Below, in pieces: positions 42,306-51,130 of a DNA stretch of 64,000 bases. Origin of the DNA: an uncultured Clostridia bacterium (GTDB taxonomy: Bacteria > Bacillota > Clostridia > Christensenellales > CAG-138); contig CAMVMM010000008.1 of assembly GCA_947168565.1 (NCBI GenBank), forward strand, positions 31,661 through 95,660, read 5' to 3'. How positions within the stretch are numbered: position 1 is the stretch's first letter; each line of letters opens with the position of its first letter. Both the position numbers and the translations under genes were made by a program. The notes under the pieces are model-generated. The model ran no database searches, was not told the origin of the DNA, and worked only from the letters and a program-made list of their open reading frames with translations.

Positions 42306-43514
42306 TTACCTCACCCGGACCCTGACGAATTTTTCGGGATCCGCCATCACCTCGTTCATCCGCTCCAAACTATCAAACCTCAGCACCAGAGTGCCTATCG
42401 CCTCGTTTGCTGCGCTGAAGCCGCCGACGGTCGTGCGCGGCTCGATCCAAAGATCGCGCTCGAAAACGTTTGCCGCGATGGAATCATCTATGAAAAGCGA
42501 ATCGAAAACGCCGCTCCTGTCGCTGTGGAGTATCATTTCCGCCCAAAAGCCGTCGTTTTCCTTTTGCTCAACCCCCACCGCGGGCATACCGACCGCGGCG
42601 CGCACGGCGTTTTCAACGAGCCTTACGCCCGTTGCGAATTCTATGCACTCGGAAAGTCTGTTTCCGCCGCCGCGGGGCGAGCATTCCATGATATATGCCT
42701 TGCCTTCCATCGATTCGCGCGCCTCGATATTATAGACCGAGGTGCCCATATTCAGCAGTCCGAGCAGCCTTTGGATCTCCGCCCGCAGCTCCGCCCGGTT
42801 CGCCTCGCTTATGGTGGAGGGCCAGCTGTACGCGGCGGGAGTGTATGGATTTACTGCCTTTTTATCGAACAATTGGGAGTTGAACGAAACGAACTTCAGC
42901 TCCCCGTCCACGGAGAAGGAATCCGAATCGGAGGAGCAGCCCTTTTGGGTGATGAAATCCTCAACAATAAATTCGCCCCTGCGCGAAAAACGCAGCGCGT
43001 ATTCTATCGCATCCCGAAGCTGATCCGGCTTTTCAACCTTGCTCACGCCCTTGCTGCCTGCGGAATCCACGGGCTTCACTATCACCGGCCAATGGAACAT
43101 ATCCGCTTCACCAAGCGCCTTTTCGGCGGAGGTGTAGCCCTTCGCCACCGGCACGTTGAAGCCGTGTTCCGCAAGAAACCGCCTGAACCTGCCCTTATTT
43201 TGAAGGATGCAGACGGAATCGTACGGCCCGCAGGAGGGAAGAGCGAGCTTATCCGCAACGTAAGCGGCTGTCACGACCCCGGGATCGCAGGCAAACGAAA
43301 TGATGCCGTCTATATTCTTTTCCTCGGCCGCCTTCAAGGTGGCTTCACAATCCACAATGCTCACGTTGCAGTATTCGTCCGCAAACCTGTGGGCGTAATT
43401 ATCGGGCAGATAGTCCGCCGTGATAACGTACAGTCCCAATTCGCGCGCCGCCCTGATAACCGGCAGGGCAAAGCGCGTGCCGCCCAAAACCATGAGCTTT
43501 TTTCTGCTGTTCAA
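42306..43514 (-). CDS. ATP-grasp ligase-type enzyme (first gene of operon)
   Basis: 402 residues. Rossmann-like N-terminal part (KLMVLGGTRFALPVIRAARELGLYVITADYLP), NKGRFRRFLAEHGFNVP, ATP-binding strands WPVIVKPVDSAGSKGVSKVE and FIVEDFITQKG, and metal-binding NIEARESMEGKAYIMECSPRGGGNRLSECIEFATG. The fold matches carboxylate-amine ligases such as carbamoyl-phosphate or biotin carboxylase relatives and peptide ligases. It is followed after eight bases by the PLP gene. A probable promoter lies in the 400-base divergent gap to the ornithine operon. Confidence 0.85.
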   Translation of the reverse strand: MNSRKKLMVLGGTRFALPVIRAARELGLYVITADYLPDNYAHRFADEYCNVSIVDCEATLKAAEEKNIDGIISFACDPGVVTAAYVADKLALPSCGPYDSVCILQNKGRFRRFLAEHGFNVPVAKGYTSAEKALGEADMFHWPVIVKPVDSAGSKGVSKVEKPDQLRDAIEYALRFSRRGEFIVEDFITQKGCSSDSDSFSVDGELKFVSFNSQLFDKKAVNPYTPAAYSWPSTISEANRAELRAEIQRLLGLLNMGTSVYNIEARESMEGKAYIMECSPRGGGNRLSECIEFATGVRLVENAVRAAVGMPAVGVEQKENDGFWAEMILHSDRSGVFDSLFIDDSIAANVFERDLWIEPRTTVGGFSAANEAIGTLVLRFDSLERMNEVMADPEKFVRVRVR

Positions 43515-43820
43515 TTTCTTACCCTCTCATTAAAGCCGTTTGAGCGATTCGGCCCGAAAAAGCCCGCTGTTAAAGCGCATGAAGCAGTTCCTCGCCTCAT
43601 TCGGCACGGCACCTGTTATCGCTCATAATTATTTACGCATTATACCACATTCTTTTTCCACATGCAACTTTTAAAATGCGCTCAAAGCGGATTTTGCCGC
43701 AAAGATGCGGGCCGCGCTCGGTTTGCGCAAACGGCGGGCGCGGCTCGGGGGCGTTTTGGGCGCGGTCTGCGGAGTTTTCGGAGCGGTTCATATATACGAT
43801 CCTATCTTTCAAATTCTATG
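43515..43820. other. Divergent intergenic region, 300 bases
   Basis: Shared upstream region of the ATP-grasp operon (minus) and the ornithine operon (plus). The right part (43700-43800) is G+C-rich with no gene recognised. No clear minus-strand promoter could be chosen by eye. Confidence 0.4.
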
Positions 43821-43849
43821 TTGTGTTTTTCCTGTTATTGGAGTATAAT
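43821..43849 (+). promoter_or_regulatory. Sigma-A type promoter of the ornithine operon
   Basis: TTGTGT, a 17-base spacer, then TATAAT, ending 67 bases before the ord start. The -10 box is perfect consensus and the -35 box matches four of six positions. The leader is short and I see no riboswitch in it. Confidence 0.8.
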
Positions 43850-43915
43850 ATAGGCTGTGTTGGTATGCGCATACAAACATAAACCATTCGATCAAATTGC
43901 AGGAGGCATGAAAAA

Positions 43916-44962
43916 ATGAGAAATGTTAAGGTTGCAATCTGGGGCTTCGGCGCAATGGGCTCCGGCATCGCAAAGGTTCTTGCGGGCAAAAAGGGCGTTG
44001 ACATCGTTGGCGTTTGCGACATTCACCCCGCCCGCGTGGGCAAGAGCATCTACGATCTGCTCGGCATCGACCATGCGGGCAGGGAGGACGTGTTCGTAAA
44101 CCCCCAGATAGAGAAGGTGGTTCACGACGGCAACTGCGATATCTGCGTTATCGCCACCGATTCCTTCACCGCAAAGGCATTCCCGAAGATCAAATACGTT
44201 GTGGAGCAGAAGGTAAACGTTATCTCCACCGCGGAGGAGATGAGCTACCCCAGGGCGCAGGAGCCCGAGCTTTCCGCTGAAATGGACAGGCTTGCCAAGG
44301 AAAACGGCGTTTCCATACTCGGCACGGGCATCAACCCCGGCCTTATGATGGACCTGCTTGCCATCTGCCTCTCCGGCTGCATGACGGACGTTCAGTCCGT
44401 TACCTGCCGCAGGGTAAACAGCCTCTCCCCCTTCGGCCCCGCCGTTATGGAGGAGCAGGGCGTTGGTCTGCCGGTGGACGTGTTCAACAAGGGCGTTGAG
44501 GACGGCACCCTTGCGGGCCACGTCGGCTTTGCGGAGTCCGTGGGCATGATAGCGGAGGCGCTCGGCTGGAAGGTGGATAAATTCGAGCAGCAGATGAGCC
44601 CCATCGTAACGAGCGTGGACAGAAAGAGCCCCTACGGCTTTGCCAAGGCGGGCGACGTTGCCGGTGTGAACATGACCGGTCAGGGCTACGTGGACGGCGA
44701 GGTGAAGATCGATATGTATCATCCCCAGCAGATCGAGCCCGAGATGGAAGGCACCCATACCGGCGACTATATCGAGCTGAAGGGCACCCCCGAGGTCAAT
44801 ATGAGCATCCGCCCCGAGGTGGACGGCGGCATCGGCACCATCGCCATGATAGTGAACATGATACCGCACGTGATAAACGCGCGTCCCGGCCTCAAGACCA
44901 TGCTGGATCTGCCCGTGCCGCGCGCCATCATGGGCGATTTCCGCGACTATATCGAAGAATAA
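43916..44962 (+). CDS. ord: 2,4-diaminopentanoate dehydrogenase
   Basis: 348 residues, ATG with GGAGGCATGAAAAA upstream. N-terminal NAD(P)-binding Rossmann fold (KVAIWGFGAMGSGIAKVLAG ... IVGVCDIHPARVG); then STAEEMSYPRAQ and LGTGINPGLMMDLLAI as in dihydrodipicolinate reductase-like dehydrogenases. The length agrees with the clostridial enzyme. It oxidatively deaminates (2R,4S)-2,4-diaminopentanoate to 2-amino-4-ketopentanoate, the step after OraSE in ornithine oxidation. It is first in the operon behind a strong promoter, with ortA-ortB-oraS-oraE-(mutL)-orr downstream, which confirms the assignment. Confidence 0.92.
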   Translation: MRNVKVAIWGFGAMGSGIAKVLAGKKGVDIVGVCDIHPARVGKSIYDLLGIDHAGREDVFVNPQIEKVVHDGNCDICVIATDSFTAKAFPKIKYVVEQKVNVISTAEEMSYPRAQEPELSAEMDRLAKENGVSILGTGINPGLMMDLLAICLSGCMTDVQSVTCRRVNSLSPFGPAVMEEQGVGLPVDVFNKGVEDGTLAGHVGFAESVGMIAEALGWKVDKFEQQMSPIVTSVDRKSPYGFAKAGDVAGVNMTGQGYVDGEVKIDMYHPQQIEPEMEGTHTGDYIELKGTPEVNMSIRPEVDGGIGTIAMIVNMIPHVINARPGLKTMLDLPVPRAIMGDFRDYIEE

Positions 44963-44970
44963 CGCGCCTT

Positions 44971-45005
44971 GCGGCACGGCGGAGCCCGCCGTGCCGCAGG
45001 TTTGA
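44971..45005 (+). terminator. Strong hairpin between ord and ortA
   Basis: GCGGCACGGCGG and CCGCCGTGCCGC pair perfectly over 12 bp (loop AGC), followed by AGGTTTGATTTT. It may terminate part of the transcripts after ord, lowering expression of the downstream genes, or protect the ord mRNA 3' end. Confidence 0.75.
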
Positions 45006-45010
45006 TTTTC

Positions 45011-45130
45011 GATCCGGCTTTTACCCGGTCGGTTGATCCGACTTAATTCCGATCCGGCTTTTACCCGGTCGGTTGATCAGGCTTAATTCCGATCCGGCTT
45101 TTATCCGGTCGGTTGATCAGGCTTAATTAT
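45011..45130 (+). repeat. Three tandem 40-bp repeats in the ord-ortA gap
   Basis: Units start at 45011, 45051 and 45091. Each begins GATCCGGCTTTTACCCGGTC and continues with GGTTGATC and CTTAATTCC; the copies differ at four to six positions. They fill the gap before the ribosome binding site of ortA. The function is unknown (regulator sites, RNA processing or slippage-derived). Confidence 0.9.
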
Positions 45131-45167
45131 TGATTTCATTTTATCTGCAGGAGGATAAAAGGATATT

Positions 45168-45467
45168 ATGGCAAAAAAAGGTGATTGGGTCCAGGTGCAC
45201 AACATAGTGCTCACGCCCGAGGAACGCTCCGCTTCATTGCCGGAGGACACTAAAAAGCACCCGCTGGAGATGTGGGTGAAGGGCTGGCTGCAGCAGGATG
45301 CCGAGCTTGGCGACGAGGTGGAGATCATCACCCGCACCGGCAGGCGCACGAGCGGCAGGCTGGTCAAGGAAGCGCCCTATTTCGAGCATAATTTCGGCGT
45401 ACTCGTGCCCGAGGTGCTCAAGATAGGCGATATGGTACGCGAGATAACCTTCGGAGGTGACGAATGA
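45168..45467 (+). CDS. ortA: 2-amino-4-ketopentanoate thiolase, alpha subunit
   Basis: 99 residues, AAAAGGATATT upstream. Beta-rich small subunit with WVQVHNIVLTPEERS, HPLEMWVKGWL, GDEVEIITRTGRRTSGRL and PYFEHNFGVLVPEVLKIG, the known OrtA pattern and length. OrtA and OrtB together split 2-amino-4-ketopentanoate with coenzyme A into D-alanine and acetyl-CoA, the last step of ornithine oxidation. Its stop overlaps the ortB start (ATGATGG), so the two subunits are translated in equal amounts. Confidence 0.92.
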   Translation: MAKKGDWVQVHNIVLTPEERSASLPEDTKKHPLEMWVKGWLQQDAELGDEVEIITRTGRRTSGRLVKEAPYFEHNFGVLVPEVLKIGDMVREITFGGDE

Positions 45468-46861
45468 TGGACAACAGCTATTCCGCAATAATGGCAAGGA
45501 AAAACGAGATCATTCGCTCTTCCGTGGGCATGGATTACACCCGCTTTGAAAAGCCCGGCATCGGCTTTGATTATGAAGCGATGATGGCGGCAACGGGCTA
45601 CACGCTTGAGGAGCTTCAGCGCGTTCAGGCGCTGTTTTCCGTTGGCAACACGCCGCTTATCGAGCTTAAAAACCTAACGACACTTGCAAGAAAATGTGCC
45701 GCTCCCGGCAAGGGCGCGCGCATATTCATAAAGGATGAGGCCACCAACCCCAGCGGCAGCTTCAAGGCAAGAAGGAGCTGCACCAGCGTTTATCAGGCGA
45801 AGAAGCAGGGCTATAAGGGCGTTGTGACCGCCACGAGCGGCAACTACGGCGCCGCCGTTGCCTGCCACGCAGCGATGGCGGGTCTGAAGTGCATCGTGGT
45901 TCAGGAATGCTACGACAGCCGCGGAGTGGGTCAGCCCGAGATAATCGAAAAGGCGCGTAAATGCGAGGCCCTCGGCGCGGAGGTGGTTCAGCTCACCGTC
46001 GGCCCCGAGCTTTTCAGCACCGTGCTTCGCCTTATCGAGGAGACCGGCTATTTCAACGCCTCCCTCTACACCCCCTTCGGCATCGCGGGCGTTGAAACGC
46101 TGGGCTATGAGATAGCGCAGCAGTTCCGCGCGAGGATCGGCAGGGATCCCGACGTGGTGGTATGCACGAACGCCGGCGGCGGCAACCTTACCGGCACCGC
46201 GCGCGGCCTTCGCAAGGCGGATTGCCGCGCAAAGGTCATCGGCGCAAGCGTGAACCTCACGGGGCTTCACATGGCGAGCGACGAGCAGTTTAATAAGAAG
46301 AGCTTCACCACGGGCCACACCGGCTTCGGCGTGCCCTTCAGCGTGAACCCCGACAGGAGCGACGTGCCCAGAAGCGCCGCACGTCCCCTCCGCTACATGG
46401 ACAGATACGTGACCGTGACGCAGGGCAGCGTTTTCTTCATCACCGAGACCCTTGCCTCCCTCGAGGGGCTTGAGAAGGGCCCTGCGGGCAACACCGCGCT
46501 TGCGGCGGCCTTCCGCCTTGCTCAGGATATGGATGAGGATCAGTGCATCGTGGTTCAGGAAACCGAATACACCGGCGCGGGCAAGCACATCAATCCGCAG
46601 CTTTCCTTCGCCCGCCAAAATGGCATAGACATCCACTTTGGCGACCCCAAGGACGAGGTGCCCGGAAAGAGCATCATCCTGCCCGCGCATCCCTCGCTCA
46701 TACAGGTTACGGATATTGACCTTGATCACGTTCGCCGCAGCAATATAAAATCGCAGGTCGGCACCCATAAGGACGAGCTTACGGACGAGGATATCCGCTA
46801 CCTTATGGAGGAAACGAATTCAAGCGAGCAGTTCGTGCGCGGCGTTGTGGCTTCGCTGTAA
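45464..46861 (+). CDS. ortB: 2-amino-4-ketopentanoate thiolase, beta subunit (PLP)
   Basis: 465 residues. Fold type II PLP enzyme: NPSGSFKARRSC with the PLP lysine near residue 105, the Gly-rich NAGGGNLTGTARGL phosphate cup, and TATSGNYGAAVACHAAMAG. Length and order fit OrtB of Stickland clostridia. It forms the catalytic thiolase subunit with OrtA; the PLP aldimine activates the C2-C3 bond. Translationally coupled to ortA. Followed after 44 bases by oraS. Confidence 0.93.
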   Translation: MMDNSYSAIMARKNEIIRSSVGMDYTRFEKPGIGFDYEAMMAATGYTLEELQRVQALFSVGNTPLIELKNLTTLARKCAAPGKGARIFIKDEATNPSGSFKARRSCTSVYQAKKQGYKGVVTATSGNYGAAVACHAAMAGLKCIVVQECYDSRGVGQPEIIEKARKCEALGAEVVQLTVGPELFSTVLRLIEETGYFNASLYTPFGIAGVETLGYEIAQQFRARIGRDPDVVVCTNAGGGNLTGTARGLRKADCRAKVIGASVNLTGLHMASDEQFNKKSFTTGHTGFGVPFSVNPDRSDVPRSAARPLRYMDRYVTVTQGSVFFITETLASLEGLEKGPAGNTALAAAFRLAQDMDEDQCIVVQETEYTGAGKHINPQLSFARQNGIDIHFGDPKDEVPGKSIILPAHPSLIQVTDIDLDHVRRSNIKSQVGTHKDELTDEDIRYLMEETNSSEQFVRGVVASL

Positions 46862-46905
46862 ATAAATACCTACTTTTCACTTTTAACAAATAAGAGGATA
46901 ATATA

Positions 46906-47271
46906 ATGAAAAGAAACGATGATTACCTTGAGCGCAGGGAGCATCTTGCGGGCCTTACCGATGAGCAGCTCGAGCAGAGATTCTGGGAGCTTGCCAATAA
47001 GCTTGTGGATCCCCTTCTTCAGATGGGTTATGAATACACCTCCCCCGCCGTTGAGCGCTCCGTGCTGCTTCGCATGGGCTTTTCCTCCATCGAGGCAAAG
47101 GCGATAGTTGAGGGCTGCATCAAGCACGACATCATCTCGCACGGCGCGGGTCACGCGGTGTATAAGCTTGCAAGATCCGAGGGCATGGACATACGCGAAG
47201 CGGGCGTTGCGCTTTCGGAGGGCAGGCTTTGGGACAAGGCGGAGAGCCTTTTCAAAGGAGGTAACAACTGA
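46906..47271 (+). CDS. oraS: D-ornithine 4,5-aminomutase, S (small) subunit
   Basis: 121 residues, AAGAGGATAATATA upstream. Sequence RREHLAGLTDEQLEQRFWELANKLVDPLLQMGYEYTSPAVERSVLLRMGFSS matches OraS. The S subunit binds the E subunit and is needed for the B12- and PLP-dependent migration of the terminal amino group of D-ornithine to C4. Its stop overlaps the oraE start by one base (TGATG), giving 1:1 translation. Confidence 0.95.
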   Translation: MKRNDDYLERREHLAGLTDEQLEQRFWELANKLVDPLLQMGYEYTSPAVERSVLLRMGFSSIEAKAIVEGCIKHDIISHGAGHAVYKLARSEGMDIREAGVALSEGRLWDKAESLFKGGNN

Positions 47272-49514
47272 TGAGCGAATACAGACTTGATCCGAATAAG
47301 CCCATAGACGTTGCGGAAATTCTGAAGGATCTTGAATCCTACCGTCCCCGCCGCAGGGGCTGGACCTGGCGCAAGCCCGTGAAGAACCTTCACATGGGCC
47401 CGTTTGAGTACCACGACTGCACCGAGCCGCTTAAATCCGGCGTTCCCCTTCCCCCCGCGCATTATTTTGAGAATATCGACCCCCAGCCCGGCCCCGTTAT
47501 CACCACCGAGATAGCCTCCGGCCGCTTTGAGGACGATATCCGCCGCATGCGCATGGCGGCGCACCACGGCGCGGATCATATCATGGTTATCCGCACCGCC
47601 GGTCAGAGCCATTTCGACGGGCTCATCGAGGGCACCCCGCAGGGCATGGGCGGCGTTCCCATCACAAGGAAGCAGGTTCGCGCTCAGCGCAAGGCGCTGG
47701 ACATGATCGAGGACGAGGTGGGCAGGCCCATCAACTACCATAGCTACGTTTCCGGCGTTGCAGGCCCGGATATCGCCGTTATGTTCGCCGAGGAGGGCGT
47801 GAACGGCGTTCATCAGGACCCGCAGTACAACGTTATCTACCGCAACATCAATATGATCCGCTCCTTCGTGGACGCCTGCGAGAGCAAAAAGCTTATCGCG
47901 TGGGCGGGCATGGCGCAGATCGACGGCGCACACAACGCAAACGCCACCGCGCGCGAGGCATGGAAGGTCATGCCCGAGCTGATGGTTCAGCACGGCATAA
48001 ACGCCATCTTCTCCGCAAGGGTGGGCATAGACAAGAAAAATATCTGTCTCTCCACCGTTCCGCCGACGGCGACCCCCGCGCCCTGCGTATATATGGATCT
48101 TCCCTACGCCGTGGCGCTGCGCGACATTTTCCACGACTACCGTATGCGCGCGCAGATGAACACGAAATACATCATGTCCTCCACCCGCGAGGCGACCGTG
48201 ACCCACGTGCTGAACATGGTGATCTCCAAGCTCACCCGCGCGGATATCCAGTCCACCATCACGCCGGACGAGGGCAGGAACGTGCCGTGGCACATCTACA
48301 ATATCGAGGCGTGCGACACCGCGAAGCAGACGCTTGTGGGTCTTGACGGCCTGATGGAGATGGTGGAGCTGAAGAAGGACGGCGTGCTGCGTGAAAAGGC
48401 GCGTGAGCTCAAGGAGCGCGCGATCATGTTCATGGAGGAAATGATCGAGCTGGGCGGCTATTTCAACGCCGTTCAGGAGGGTATGTTCGTGGACAGCGGC
48501 ATCTACCCCGAGCGCAACGGCGACGGCATCGCCAGAAAGATCGACGGCGGCATCGGCGCAGGCACCATCTTCAAGCGCGATGAGGACTATATGGCGCCCG
48601 TTACCGCGCATTACGGCTACAACAACGTGGCGCAGTACGGCGAGGAATATAAGGACGACCCCGCGAAGCTCATCGGCGGCTGCACCCTTGAATGCCCCGA
48701 AAAGATAATCTATATCGACGAGCTGGACGAGGAGGACAACGTAAACGTCCGCATGGCGAACGTGAAGGATTTCACGCCCGGCAGCAGGCAGCTCCGCCCC
48801 GAGATGGAGTGGCTGGCGGACGGCACCGTGATGCTCACGATGTTCTTCCCCGCTCCCAAGCAGATAGCGGAGGCCGCGGCGCTTGAGTGCGCACACAGGA
48901 TGAATCTGACCGAGTGCGAGGTCATCAGCAAGGAGATCATGCACCCGCAGGACGGCACGAGGATCGAGCTGAAGGGCAAGGTGCCGTTCTCCATCGACGT
49001 GGATAAGCTGGTTATCCCCAAGGAGCCGGACGTGCTTTCGGACGACGTTATCCGCAAGGACATCGAAAGAAGGCCTATGCGCATAGTGGCGGCGACCGTG
49101 GGCGAGGACGAGCACTCCGTGGGTCTGCGCGAGATCATCGACATCAAGCACGGCGGCATCGAAAAATACGGCATGGAGGTATTCTATCTCGGCACCTCCT
49201 GCCCGCCCGAAAAGCTTGTGAACGCCGCCGTTGAGCTGAACGCGGACGCGATCATGGCCTCCACCATCATCAGCCACGACGATATTCACTATAAGAACAT
49301 CGCCAAGATCGACCAGATCGCAAAGGAAATGGGCATCCGCGATAAGATAATCTTCATCGCGGGCGGCACGCAGGTCACGCCCGAGCTTGCAAGAAAAGCG
49401 GGCGCGGACGAGGGCTTCGGCAGAGGCAGCCGCGGCGTTCACAACGCCACCTTCCTTATAAAGCGCCGCTGGGAGATGGAGGCGGCGGAGAAGGAAAAGA
49501 ACGATAAAAAGTAA
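47271..49514 (+). CDS. oraE: D-ornithine 4,5-aminomutase, E (large) subunit
   Basis: 747 residues, GGAGGTAACAACTG upstream. The N-terminal TIM barrel (ITTEIASGRFEDDIRRMRMAAHHGADHIMVIRTAGQSHFDG) has the PLP and coenzyme-B12 substrate pocket. The C-terminal Rossmann domain carries the cobalamin DxHxxG motif (DEHSVG, about residue 613) and HPDG-like GTS / IAGGTQVTPELARKAGADEGFG. The enzyme interconverts D-ornithine and (2R,4S)-2,4-diaminopentanoate using adenosylcobalamin and PLP. Length equals known OraE. Codon use is strongly biased to G/C-ending codons, as expected for a highly expressed gene. Confidence 0.96.
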   Translation: MSEYRLDPNKPIDVAEILKDLESYRPRRRGWTWRKPVKNLHMGPFEYHDCTEPLKSGVPLPPAHYFENIDPQPGPVITTEIASGRFEDDIRRMRMAAHHGADHIMVIRTAGQSHFDGLIEGTPQGMGGVPITRKQVRAQRKALDMIEDEVGRPINYHSYVSGVAGPDIAVMFAEEGVNGVHQDPQYNVIYRNINMIRSFVDACESKKLIAWAGMAQIDGAHNANATAREAWKVMPELMVQHGINAIFSARVGIDKKNICLSTVPPTATPAPCVYMDLPYAVALRDIFHDYRMRAQMNTKYIMSSTREATVTHVLNMVISKLTRADIQSTITPDEGRNVPWHIYNIEACDTAKQTLVGLDGLMEMVELKKDGVLREKARELKERAIMFMEEMIELGGYFNAVQEGMFVDSGIYPERNGDGIARKIDGGIGAGTIFKRDEDYMAPVTAHYGYNNVAQYGEEYKDDPAKLIGGCTLECPEKIIYIDELDEEDNVNVRMANVKDFTPGSRQLRPEMEWLADGTVMLTMFFPAPKQIAEAAALECAHRMNLTECEVISKEIMHPQDGTRIELKGKVPFSIDVDKLVIPKEPDVLSDDVIRKDIERRPMRIVAATVGEDEHSVGLREIIDIKHGGIEKYGMEVFYLGTSCPPEKLVNAAVELNADAIMASTIISHDDIHYKNIAKIDQIAKEMGIRDKIIFIAGGTQVTPELARKAGADEGFGRGSRGVHNATFLIKRRWEMEAAEKEKNDKK

Positions 49515-49542
49515 TTCTTTTCCCGCCTGAAATCAAACGAAT

Positions 49543-49582
49543 CGCGGAAAGGCGGTCTGCTTTTGCTTTTCGCCTTTCCGCG
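49543..49582 (+). other. Perfect 12-bp hairpin after oraE
   Basis: CGCGGAAAGGCG and CGCCTTTCCGCG with a 16-base loop rich in T. There is no U-run after it, so it is more likely an RNA stability element or attenuator than a terminator. A second, longer inverted repeat follows at 49600-49657. Confidence 0.8.
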
Positions 49583-49599
49583 CTTATGAAAATTGGTTT

Positions 49600-49657
49600 C
49601 GATACGCTTCCAAAGCACGCGCACGTTTCCTTCTCCACCTGCTTTGGAAGCCTATCG
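49600..49657 (+). other. Long inverted repeat between oraE and the mutL-like gene
   Basis: CGATACGCTTCCAAAGCA and TGCTTTGGAAGCCTATCG pair over 17 of 18 positions (one C-C mismatch), loop 22 bases. It sits about 35 bases before the next gene's start. This is the second very stable stem within a 180-base gap. Confidence 0.85.
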
Positions 49658-49692
49658 TAGCACCGGCAATAATAAAGCTATAAAGGAAATAT

Positions 49693-51060
49693 ATGTTTAT
49701 TGATATTCTCGTGGCCGAGATCGGCTCCACCACCACCCTTGTGAACGCCTTTTCGGGCATAAACACCCCCTCCCCCCGCTTCATAGGTCAGGGGCAGGCG
49801 CCAACGAGCGTGGCGGAGGGCGACGTGCGCATCGGGCTTTCAGGCGCGATAGCTGACCTTGCGAAAAGCTTTGGCGCGGATAAAATAGAATACGGCGAAA
49901 TGTTTGCCACCTCCAGCGCGGCGGGCGGCCTTCGCATGACCGTTCACGGGCTTGTGTACGATATGACCGTGAAGGCGGCGCAGGCGGCGGCGCTGGGCGC
50001 GGGCGCGATAATCAAGCACGCCACGGCGGGCAAGCTCTCCGAATTCGATATAGACGATATAAAAGCGCTTGATCCGAACCTTATCCTGCTTGCGGGCGGC
50101 ACGGATTACGGCGAGCGGGAGACCGCCGCGTTCAACGCAAAGGCTATCGCGGAGTCGGGCATGAAAACGCCGGTTATCTACGGCGGCAACATTCAAAACC
50201 ACCGCCTTGTGGAAAAGATCTTCACCGAGGCGGGCATTCCCTTTTACATTACGGAAAACGTTTACCCAAAGCTGGACCTTCTCAATATCGAGCCTGCGCG
50301 CAGGATAATCCACCGGGTTTTTGAGGAGCATATCATAAAGGCGGCGGGCATGGAGCATATACGCGATATGGTGACGGGAAACATCATCCCCACCCCCGGA
50401 GCGGTTATGGAAGCCTCACAGCTTTTACAAACCGAGATAGGCGACCTTGCGGTTATAGACATCGGCGGCGCAACTACGGACGTTCACTCCGTTACCAAGG
50501 GGTCGGACGAGATAGCCGTGATGATGACCACGCCGGAGCCCTTCGCCAAGCGCACCGTGGAGGGCGACCTGGGTATGTATGTGAACGCCAAAAACCTTAT
50601 CGATCTGATCGGCAGCGAAAAGCTTGCGAATGAGCTTGAGCTCGATATGGATAAGGTGATGGCAAACTACAAGCCCATTCCCGAAACGCCGGAGCAGTTC
50701 AGGCTCACCGAGCGGCTTTGCCTTGAGGCGGGGCTCACGGCGCTTGAGCGTCACGCGGGCGCATTCCGCTATATCTACACGCCGCAGGGCAGGCAGACCA
50801 TCGCGGAGGGCAAGGATCTTTCCGTTATCAAATGGCTGGTCGGCACCGGCGGCGCGCTCACAAGGCTGCCGCATCATGAGGAAATAGCGCGAAAGCTTGC
50901 GGACTGCAATTCGGGCGGACTGATGCTCTTCCCCCGCCCCGGCAGGGTGAAGCTGCTTTTCGACAACCATTACATTATGGCGTCCCTCGGCGTGCTCTCC
51001 AAGCGCTACCCCGAGGCGGCGCTCGATCTTATGAAGCAAAGCCTCGGCTTTCGGGAGTGA
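49693..51060 (+). CDS. GlmL/MutL-like actin-fold protein, likely OraSE reactivation factor
   Basis: 455 residues with AAGGAAATAT upstream. Actin-like ATPase motifs: VAEIGSTTTLVNAF at the N-terminus (phosphate 1), IDIGGATTDVHSV (phosphate 2, about 253) and LVGTGGALTRL near residue 380 (adenosine). This is the GlmL/MutL family named from methylaspartate mutase operons and found beside several B12-dependent mutases. It probably helps replace inactive cobalamin in OraSE; this role is inferred from family and position. The gene lies in the ornithine operon between oraE and orr. Confidence 0.85.
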   Translation: MFIDILVAEIGSTTTLVNAFSGINTPSPRFIGQGQAPTSVAEGDVRIGLSGAIADLAKSFGADKIEYGEMFATSSAAGGLRMTVHGLVYDMTVKAAQAAALGAGAIIKHATAGKLSEFDIDDIKALDPNLILLAGGTDYGERETAAFNAKAIAESGMKTPVIYGGNIQNHRLVEKIFTEAGIPFYITENVYPKLDLLNIEPARRIIHRVFEEHIIKAAGMEHIRDMVTGNIIPTPGAVMEASQLLQTEIGDLAVIDIGGATTDVHSVTKGSDEIAVMMTTPEPFAKRTVEGDLGMYVNAKNLIDLIGSEKLANELELDMDKVMANYKPIPETPEQFRLTERLCLEAGLTALERHAGAFRYIYTPQGRQTIAEGKDLSVIKWLVGTGGALTRLPHHEEIARKLADCNSGGLMLFPRPGRVKLLFDNHYIMASLGVLSKRYPEAALDLMKQSLGFRE

Positions 51061-51130
51061 TATTTCGGCCGAGCGCGCCGTAAACGCCCATTGACCGTAT
51101 CAATATTTGAATAAAAAAAGAGGTATTTAT

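Noticed and set aside
42183-43628. 481-residue plus-strand frame over the first ATP-grasp gene
   Set aside because: No ribosome binding site, unnatural composition, and the minus-strand gene shows clear ATP-grasp motifs.
45011-45130. CRISPR array
   Set aside because: The repeats are directly adjacent 40-mers without spacers, and no cas gene is near.
47151-49442. 763-residue open frame opposite oraE
   Set aside because: Antisense shadow of a strongly biased gene; the plus strand encodes a full OraE with B12 and PLP sites, and the minus product is rich in His, Arg and Ala without motifs.
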